Assembly: GCA_037384225.1 (NCBI GenBank)
Contig: JARROD010000259.1
Location: 1-5,437 of the forward strand
Length of the DNA stretch: 5,437 nucleotides
Direction: 5' to 3'
From: JARROD01 sp037384225
GTDB lineage: Bacteria; Pseudomonadota; Gammaproteobacteria; Pseudomonadales; Cellvibrionaceae
Positions 1-4,235 of the stretch are shown one piece after another. The position numbers and the translations under genes are program-made. The notes beneath the pieces were generated by a model. The model saw only the letters and a list, made by a program, of their open reading frames with translations, had not been told where the DNA came from and made no database searches. Numbering within the stretch: position 1 is the first letter of the stretch; each line of letters begins with the position of its first letter.

Positions 1-113
1 AGGCAGGCGAACTGATAGCGCGTCGCCATCTGCAATTGTTTATGGCCACCCGCCGCGACGACATAGCGCTGGCCGATTGTCTTTTTTATGCCATCGAAAC
101 GGGTTTACCCTAA
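1..113 (+). CDS. C-terminal fragment of an unidentified protein (5' end outside window)
   Basis: The frame entered at position 3 is open from the left edge to a TAA at 111-113 and gives the last 36 residues of a protein. The fragment starts AGELIARRHL and ends AIETGLP, with a charged stretch TRRDDIALAD between. Codons are GC-rich and resemble those of the genes to the right, so a genuine 3' end is likely. The alternating charged and hydrophobic residues suggest amphipathic helices, as at the end of a helical regulator or enzyme domain, but I do not recognise the family and assign no function. The stop codon abuts the hairpin element that follows and doubles as the left copy of that element's apparent target duplication. 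Confidence 0.6.
   Translation, partial: AGELIARRHLQLFMATRRDDIALADCLFYAIETGLP
111..113. repeat. Left TAA target-site duplication, also the stop codon
   Basis: The trinucleotide TAA lies directly outside the left terminal repeat, and a second TAA lies directly outside the right one at 271-273. A three-base TAA duplication is what IS5-related (PIF/Harbinger-like) transposition typically leaves. Here it coincides with the stop codon of the upstream reading frame. Three matching bases could be chance, so the support comes from their exact position at both ends of the inverted repeat. Confidence 0.5.
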
Positions 114-270
114 GGGACGTGCACGAAATAACTTCCGGTTTTCGGTTTCGAGGCGCCCGTCTGGTGTCGTTGCGAAAACGCCGGCATAGTGGGCCTACGT
201 CAAGTTTTCGCAACGGCGCCAGACGGGATGGATCGGAGGCGAAAACCGGAAGTTATTTCGTGCACGTCCC
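114..270. mobile_element. 157-bp MITE-like hairpin element with 31-bp perfect terminal inverted repeats
   Basis: Positions 114-144, beginning GGGACGTGCACG, are the exact reverse complement of 240-270, giving 31 perfect pairs. Further in, 156-179 pairs with 204-227 over 24 positions, with only two G-T pairs (at 165 and 167). Between these stems, 147-151 can pair with 233-237, again with one G-T. The whole element therefore folds into one long hairpin with an apical loop at about 180-203. TAA flanks both ends. The 8-bp self-palindrome CGTGCACG sits near each tip. There is no room for a transposase, so if mobile it is non-autonomous. The GGG-starting ends and TAA duplication resemble IS5/PIF-Harbinger elements, but I cannot name the family. 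Reading frames across it occur on both strands because it is palindromic and are not genes. The alternative is a static intergenic palindrome of REP/BIME type. Confidence 0.75.
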
Positions 271-273
271 TAA
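271..273. repeat. Right TAA target-site duplication
   Basis: TAA directly follows the final CCC of the right inverted repeat and matches the TAA directly before the left repeat. If the element inserted at a single TAA, the original sequence ran from the upstream stop codon straight into AGCTTCCA or its equivalent, and the insertion left the upstream protein unchanged. Confidence 0.5.
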
Positions 274-314
274 GCTTCCAGCCAACCTTGAAAACGACCC
301 CTACTGGCTTTCTT

Positions 315-326
315 AACCTATAGGTT
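315..326. promoter_or_regulatory. 12-bp perfect palindrome AACCTATAGGTT, possible operator
   Basis: AACCTATAGGTT is a perfect 12-bp palindrome lying about 48 bp upstream of the -10-like hexamer and 104 bp upstream of the Ldh_2 start codon. It is bracketed off-centre by CTGGC (304-308) and GCCAG (328-332). Its position and symmetry suit a dimeric regulator. No T-tract follows, so it is not a terminator. No particular regulator family can be assigned. Confidence 0.3.
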
Positions 327-367
327 CGCCAGCGCTTGGCGCCGCCCGATTGATTGGCATTGTGACT

Positions 368-373
368 TATAAT
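368..373 (+). promoter_or_regulatory. Possible -10 element TATAAT of the Ldh_2 gene
   Basis: TATAAT is an exact match to the sigma-70 -10 consensus and would place the transcript start near 380, about 50 bp before the start codon. No acceptable -35 box lies 16-18 bp upstream (around 344-351 the sequence is CCCGAT-like), and the TG nearest upstream is not at the extended -10 spacing. If it is a real promoter it probably needs an activator. It lies outside the hairpin element, so the element is not obviously supplying it. Confidence 0.35.
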
Positions 374-384
374 CGGCGCAGGAG

Positions 385-413
385 TATCACACATCCGTAA
401 CGTTTTTATCACA
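385..413 (+). repeat. Direct repeat TATCACA, 22-bp spacing, in the Ldh_2 leader
   Basis: TATCACA occurs at 385-391 and again at 407-413, both followed closely by CATC or ATC. The 22-bp period is close to two helical turns, so two copies would face the same side of the DNA. They sit just downstream of the putative -10 element, where a repressor could block initiation or elongation. The evidence is short-range similarity only, and chance is a real alternative. Confidence 0.2.
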
Positions 414-429
414 TCGATGAGGTTTAACC

Positions 430-1491
430 ATGACTTCGAAATACGCCGCCGCCGATCTGCTGCTATTCGCCACAGTTTTGTTCCAGCGGGCGGGTTTAAG
501 CCACGAACGCGCCGAGGTGATGGCGCAGGTATTTATCGAGGCAGACCTGATGGGTTTCAGCACCCACGGTATGAACCGCGTCGGCAGCAACCTCGACTGG
601 CTACTCAACGGCCACAGCCGCGCCGGCGGTGAACCCCGCGTGCTGGCCGACCGCGGTAACACGTTTAACTGGGACGCTGACTTTCTCCCCGGCCCCTGGG
701 TCGTAACCCAGGCCCTGGAGACGGCACTGCAGCGGCTGCCACAGCGTGGACTGGTGGCGGCAACCGTGCGCCGCAGCCAACATATCGCCTGTCTGGCGGC
801 CTATTGCCCACGGATTGTGGAAGCGGGTTATATGGTACTGCTCACCTGTTCGACACCGTCGGAAAATACTGTCTGCGCCCACGGCGGCATAAACCCGGTG
901 TTTTCCGCCAACCCCATCGCCTTTGCCGCCCCGGCCGACGGCTGCCCGCTACTGTTCGATATCAGTATGTCCATCACCGCCGGCGGCTACGTGGCCCGCG
1001 CCCGGCGCGAGGGGAAAAGACTGGCCGAGCCGTGCCTGAAAGACAGCGAGGGCCATATCAGCGATTGCCCCGAGGCTTTTTTCAGCCAGCCCCAGGGCAG
1101 CATCCTTCCCATCGGCGGAGCCACCCATGGTTACAAAGGTGCGGCGCTCAGTATGATGGCGGAGGTGTTATCCATGGCGCTGGGGGGCTACGGGCGCGCC
1201 GATATCGAAGCGCCGAATGATGGCGAGGCCAATTCAGTGTTCTTACAGCTTATCGATCCGGCCGCTTTCGGCACGCTTGAGGCATTCAAGCGTCAGGTCG
1301 CCGCGCTGCGGGATCTGTGTGAAAACAGCCGTGTACCGGCCGGGGAACCGGCGGTGAGGTTCCCCGGACGACGTGCCTGGGAAATGCGCGATAAACAGCG
1401 ACAAAGCGGAGTGGAACTCTACCCGTCCATTATGGAGGATCTGCGCCCCTGGGCGGAGCGTCTGGGCGTTGTACCTCCCAAGCCCCTGTAA
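430..1491 (+). CDS. Malate/L-lactate dehydrogenase (Ldh_2) family NAD(P)-dependent oxidoreductase
   Basis: This 353-residue protein has the full length usual for the Ldh_2 family, which includes ureidoglycolate dehydrogenase AllD, sulfolactate dehydrogenase ComC, diketogulonate reductase and the delta1-piperideine/pyrroline-2-carboxylate reductase DpkA. Family landmarks run in order: the GFSTHGMNR segment at residues 42-50 with the conserved His46 and Arg50; SQHIACLA at 116-123, matching the usual S-x-H-x-G region; NPVFSANPIAFAAP at 155-168, the nucleotide-binding segment normally written GTNP; FDISMS at 176-181; and the glycine-rich GGATHGYKGAALSMMAE at 229-245. The start is set by GAGG at 419-422, seven bases ahead of ATG. 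The expected reaction is reversible NAD(P)H reduction of a 2-oxo or 2-imino acid in the cytoplasm; the substrate cannot be told from sequence. It converges on the dehydratase gene with a 22-bp gap and no visible terminator, and is likely transcribed alone. Confidence 0.9.
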   Translation: MTSKYAAADLLLFATVLFQRAGLSHERAEVMAQVFIEADLMGFSTHGMNRVGSNLDWLLNGHSRAGGEPRVLADRGNTFNWDADFLPGPWVVTQALETALQRLPQRGLVAATVRRSQHIACLAAYCPRIVEAGYMVLLTCSTPSENTVCAHGGINPVFSANPIAFAAPADGCPLLFDISMSITAGGYVARARREGKRLAEPCLKDSEGHISDCPEAFFSQPQGSILPIGGATHGYKGAALSMMAEVLSMALGGYGRADIEAPNDGEANSVFLQLIDPAAFGTLEAFKRQVAALRDLCENSRVPAGEPAVRFPGRRAWEMRDKQRQSGVELYPSIMEDLRPWAERLGVVPPKPL

Positions 1492-1513
1492 ATCGGCGTT
1501 TGATTGCTGAATG

Positions 1514-2518
1514 CTAGGACGACGCCGGCGCCAATAGCTTCTGCAACTGGCTGAGATCCAGATTGCCTCCGGTAATGATCAACGCCGTGGCACTGTCCGT
1601 CGCCGCCGGCACGATACCTGCCAGCAGTGCCGCCAGCCCCACCGCAGCACCGGTTTCCACGTAAAGCCGCGCATCGCTCAACAGTCGCAGAGTAGCTCCG
1701 ATGATATGCTCATCGGCCACCGTCACCAGCGTATCCACCACTCGGCGGCTCGCCGTGTAGGTATACTCACCCACCACCGCCGGCCCCAGGCTCACGGCGA
1801 TAGTATCAATACTGGAAAGGCTGGCGTTGACGTCCCGTTTGTCCCAGGCATTGCGCAGCGTCGCCGCCCCCTCGGGCTCTACGCCGACAAGCTGGATCTG
1901 CGGACGTAGCGCTTTCAATGCCAGACCGACACCGGAAATCAAACCGCCGCCACCGACGGGAACGATAACCCGCTCCAGATCCGGAATCTGCTCCAACAAT
2001 TCCAACGCCACAGTGCCCTGCCCGGCCATTACCCGGGGATCGTTGTAGGGGTGAACCAGCGTCAGCCCGTCTCGGTCTCTAAGTTCATGGCAGTGCGCCA
2101 CGGCCTCTCGGATGTTTCCGCGGACGATGACCCGGGCGCCCAGTTGGCGGGTATTATGAATCTTCAGGGCACTGGAACCCTCCGGCATCACCACAGTAAC
2201 CGGCACTTTGAGCTGGCTGGCGGCCCAGGCCAGCGCCAGTGCGTGATTGCCTGCCGATACGGTTACCAGCCCCGCGGCCAGTTCCTCTTCCGAGGCGGTG
2301 CGCAGCCAGTTCAGAGCACCGCGTACTTTGAACGAGCCGGTGGGTTGTAGATTTTCCGCCTTTACCCACAGGGGTTGTCCCAGTGAGGTAGACAGATCCT
2401 CAGCGAAGACACAGGGCGTCGGCGCCAGGCGGTCGCCAATACGCCGCGCCGCCGCCTGGATTGCCGCCAGATCGGGTAGCTCACCGGCGAATGGTTCGGA
2501 ATTCGAATCGACAGACAT
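1514..2518 (-). CDS. PLP-dependent threonine/serine dehydratase family enzyme, EutB-like
   Basis: The 334-residue product is a fold-type II PLP enzyme of the threonine ammonia-lyase/serine racemase group. It shows NLQPTGSFKVRGA at residues 56-68, with Lys64 as the expected Schiff-base lysine. SAGNHA at 88-93 binds the substrate carboxylate, HPYNDPRVMAGQGT runs at 155-168, the phosphate-binding glycine loop VGGGGL is at 187-192, and TGGN at 316-319 is near the cofactor ring nitrogen. It stops after the catalytic domain and has no ACT-like regulatory domain, which points to a catabolic rather than isoleucine-biosynthetic enzyme. It lies 56 bp downstream of the M24 gene on the same strand and is probably cotranscribed. 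That pairing recalls eutD with eutB in ectoine clusters, where EutB is linked to hydroxyectoine use. Plain threonine/serine dehydratase or 3-hydroxyaspartate ammonia-lyase are alternatives. The ribosome binding site is weak, which may mean translation depends on the upstream gene. Confidence 0.9.
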   Translation of the reverse strand: MSVDSNSEPFAGELPDLAAIQAAARRIGDRLAPTPCVFAEDLSTSLGQPLWVKAENLQPTGSFKVRGALNWLRTASEEELAAGLVTVSAGNHALALAWAASQLKVPVTVVMPEGSSALKIHNTRQLGARVIVRGNIREAVAHCHELRDRDGLTLVHPYNDPRVMAGQGTVALELLEQIPDLERVIVPVGGGGLISGVGLALKALRPQIQLVGVEPEGAATLRNAWDKRDVNASLSSIDTIAVSLGPAVVGEYTYTASRRVVDTLVTVADEHIIGATLRLLSDARLYVETGAAVGLAALLAGIVPAATDSATALIITGGNLDLSQLQKLLAPASS

Positions 2519-2561
2519 AGTTAACAGGCTTCGTTATGGTTGCGTCGGATGTTTTTGAGCA

Positions 2562-2576
2562 AAGCGTTATACGCTT
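2562..2576 (-). other. Small hairpin at the M24 stop codon
   Basis: AAGCGT (2562-2567) and ACGCTT (2571-2576) form a 6-bp stem with a 3-base loop that overlaps the M24 gene's TAA stop. On the transcribed (minus) strand it is not followed by a T-tract, so it is a poor terminator. It may reduce read-through or mark a processing site between the two genes. The rest of the 56-bp gap shows no strong promoter. Confidence 0.3.
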
Positions 2577-3837
2577 ATCGGATATAGACATCGCGGCTGA
2601 CGTTGGTCAGAAATTCGCTGCCCTTATCGGTAACGACAATGGTATCAGACATAAAAGCATCACCGGCGCCACAGCGCAACAGCCAGCTCATCAGGTGAAA
2701 CACCATGCCTTTGCGCAAGACCATATCCGAATGGCGACGCAACCCCACCGGAACACCGCTACCGGACCAACTCGGCGGATAGCCGATGCCCACAGAATAG
2801 CCGCAATGGTGACGCCCGTAGTGTCCCAGCCCTTGCCGGTCCAGCACCTGCTGCCAGCTCTCGTAAACGTCGCCGGCTTTAACCCCGGGTTTGATGGCGT
2901 CAGCCGCCGCGAACAAAGCCTCCTGGCATATGTCGCTGGCGCGACTGGCATCGGCGGGGGCATCATCGATAAATACCAGCCGCCCCATCGGGGCGTGATA
3001 GCGCCGCACACAGCCGGCCATTTCCAGAAACAGAAGATCGCTGGGTTCCAGCGTGTGGCTGGTCCAGGTGCCGTGTTCGTGTTCGAGTTCACCCGACGAG
3101 CGCACCAGGGGCACAAACCCCGGGTAAGTGCCTCCGCGGCGGAACATGGCATCGTAGATCGCCGCCATCACTTCCTGTTCGTTAATACCATTGCCGGCCG
3201 CGGCGATGGCCGAGAGCATCATAGAGTCGGAAATAGCCGCCGCTTTGCGGGTCAATTCCAGTTCAGGCTCCGACTGCACCAGCCGCACATTGTCAATCAA
3301 GTTGCCGAGATCTTCCCATTCGGCCTCGGATGTACCTTCGATAATACCTTCGGCAAAGGCATAGGGAAGAAAGGTACTGTTCATATCGAGACCGAGAACA
3401 CCACTGGCCACCCCCATATCGTGAAGCGTCTCCACGGTTTTATCGACGGCGGCCGATGGGGAAACCTGAGGGCGCTTGCGCAGGTCGCGGGTGGCCTGCC
3501 CGCCGATCAGCTCTAAAGTTTGTTCTATGGTGTCGGGGCTTGCGCGCGAATCCGGCGGTGTTTTGACACCGTCGGCGTACCCCACATGGATAACATCGGG
3601 AACCTGATCGCGAACCGTGGCCCGCTCCATGGCACGGGTAATTAACACCGGCTGGCCTTTGACGGGAAATACCAGTAGTTGATAGGCAAAATACCCCATG
3701 TGATCCAGGCCACTCAGGTAGTAGATGTTTTCCGGGCTGGCGACGAGACAGGCATCGAAACCACGCTGAGACATGGCTTCGCGCAGTAAGCGGCGGCGAC
3801 GTTTGTACTCTATATCATCGAAATAACGGCTGCTCAT
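2575..3837 (-). CDS. M24 peptidase-fold hydrolase, ectoine hydrolase DoeA/EutD-like
   Basis: The 420-residue product has the two-part M24 (creatinase/aminopeptidase P) layout: a creatinase-type N-terminal domain with ENIYYLSG at residues 36-43, and a C-terminal pita-bread domain. The C-terminal signature FLEMAGCVRRYHAPMGR (270-286), CGYSVGIGYPPSW (345-357), RKGMVFHLMSW (375-385) and SDTIVVTDKGSEFLT (397-411) matches, from memory, the arrangement in DoeA/EutD rather than true proline peptidases. Aligned by eye, the five M24 metal-ligand positions carry Glu272, His281, Tyr347, Met383 and Ser397 instead of Asp, Asp, His, Glu, Glu. The enzyme is therefore probably metal-independent, cleaving an amidine or amide C-N bond as creatinase and ectoine hydrolase do. 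No signal peptide is seen, so it is cytoplasmic. GAGG lies 11 bases before ATG. It heads a minus-strand pair with the dehydratase. The fold is secure; the substrate is not. Confidence 0.85.
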   Translation of the reverse strand: MSSRYFDDIEYKRRRRLLREAMSQRGFDACLVASPENIYYLSGLDHMGYFAYQLLVFPVKGQPVLITRAMERATVRDQVPDVIHVGYADGVKTPPDSRASPDTIEQTLELIGGQATRDLRKRPQVSPSAAVDKTVETLHDMGVASGVLGLDMNSTFLPYAFAEGIIEGTSEAEWEDLGNLIDNVRLVQSEPELELTRKAAAISDSMMLSAIAAAGNGINEQEVMAAIYDAMFRRGGTYPGFVPLVRSSGELEHEHGTWTSHTLEPSDLLFLEMAGCVRRYHAPMGRLVFIDDAPADASRASDICQEALFAAADAIKPGVKAGDVYESWQQVLDRQGLGHYGRHHCGYSVGIGYPPSWSGSGVPVGLRRHSDMVLRKGMVFHLMSWLLRCGAGDAFMSDTIVVTDKGSEFLTNVSRDVYIR

Positions 3838-3865
3838 GACGATGGTTACCTCAAAGAATAACGCT

Positions 3866-3903
3866 AAAAATATTGCCGGCTTATAACTGATGCGCCGGCA
3901 ATA
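3866..3903 (-). terminator. Terminator-shaped hairpin in the M24 gene leader (possible attenuator)
   Basis: TATTGCCGGC (3871-3880) and GCCGGCAATA (3894-3903) form a perfect 10-bp stem with a 13-base loop. Read on the minus strand, the stem is preceded by an A-tract and followed directly by TTTTT (complement of 3866-3870), the classical intrinsic-terminator layout. It lies 28 bp upstream of the M24 start codon. If the promoter is further upstream it would act as a leader attenuator. On the plus strand a T6 run (3908-3913) starts four bases after the stem, so it could also stop transcripts heading toward the amidase. The alternative is a DNA operator, since the stem is also a symmetric protein-binding site. 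Confidence 0.5.
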
Positions 3904-4039
3904 ACACTTTTTTATTTACAACCTTTGATTCATAACACTGGATATCAATGATTCTTTTTATCAACCATTCTGCTCACTGCATCTGCTATTCATGGCACAG
4001 GGCGCATACAATTTCAAGAATTAAGCGGTTCGATACTTG

Positions 4040-4107
4040 CGAATATTTTGGTTTTATAGACACACGGCATATTTTGCGCACTACCCCGAATAGCAGAAAA
4101 ATATTCG
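4040..4107. repeat. AT-rich repeated half-sites upstream of the amidase
   Basis: CGAATATTTT at 4040-4049 is the exact reverse complement of AAAATATTCG at 4098-4107, and the core ATATTTTG is repeated directly at 4043-4050 and 4069-4076. Three related half-sites within 68 bp could bind a regulator that loops or spreads over the divergent region. Because the DNA here is AT-rich, short matches of this kind also arise by chance. Confidence 0.3.
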
Positions 4108-4166
4108 AAATTCACGGTATTAAAAACGACAATGGAAAACTACACTGGGGTGGAATAGCCTGTATA

Positions 4167-4192
4167 TCCGAATAAGGACTCCGAATAAGGAC
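4167..4192 (+). repeat. Tandem 13-bp duplication TCCGAATAAGGAC
   Basis: TCCGAATAAGGAC occurs twice with no gap, at 4167-4179 and 4180-4192, without mismatch. It lies 43 bp upstream of the amidase start. Each copy contains AAGGA, which resembles a ribosome binding site but is too far from the start codon to serve it. It is either a recent slippage duplication or a paired binding site in the amidase leader. Confidence 0.6.
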
Positions 4193-4212
4193 CGTCACTG
4201 ATTCAGCACCGG

Positions 4213-4225
4213 AAAAAAGGGGGGG
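4213..4225 (+). promoter_or_regulatory. Amidase ribosome binding site within an A6-G7 run
   Basis: Six A residues (4213-4218) run straight into seven G residues (4219-4225), ending ten bases before the amidase ATG. The AAGGGG core can pair with the anti-Shine-Dalgarno sequence at several registers. No other start signal in this frame is as well placed, so it supports ATG at 4236. The homopolymer runs could change length by replication slippage. Confidence 0.5.
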
Positions 4226-4235
4226 ACTGACAAGC

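Larger units (their letters stand above)
3838..4235. other. Divergent AT-rich intergenic control region
   Basis: This 398-bp stretch separates the minus-strand M24 gene from the plus-strand amidase and is clearly richer in A+T than the genes around it. It must hold the start signals of both transcription units, but I find no convincing -35/-10 pair on either strand. It contains a terminator-shaped hairpin near the M24 gene, repeated ATATTTTG-type half-sites, and a 13-bp tandem duplication near the amidase. A 75-codon open frame at 3948-4175 lacks a good ribosome binding site and recognisable motifs and is not called as a gene. Confidence 0.6.

Noticed and set aside
114..270. Integron attC site
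   Set aside because: The paired arms are too perfect, lack the characteristic core sites with an extrahelical-base arrangement, and there is no cassette layout around them.
280..314. Terminator for the upstream gene formed by AGCCA (280-284) and TGGCT (305-309) followed by TTCTT
   Set aside because: The stem has only five pairs with a 20-base loop and an interrupted T-tract, too weak to call.
361..391. CRP-like site from TGTGA (361-365) and TCACA (387-391)
   Set aside because: The half-sites are 21 bases apart instead of the six needed for a CRP dimer.
77..412. Open frames on both strands across 77-316 and 200-412
   Set aside because: They read through the inverted repeats, so both translations contain the same RDVHEITSGFR-type segment. 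They are by-products of the palindrome and have no supporting start signals.
2536..3516. 326-codon plus-strand open frame opposite the M24 gene
   Set aside because: It lies antisense to a protein with clear family motifs throughout and shows no recognisable motifs itself. Long antisense frames are common in GC-rich genes.
3948..4175. 75-codon plus-strand open frame in the divergent intergenic region
   Set aside because: It lacks a good ribosome binding site, its composition is unlike the neighbouring genes, and it has no motif. It overlaps repeated half-sites and the tandem repeat, which fits regulatory DNA better.
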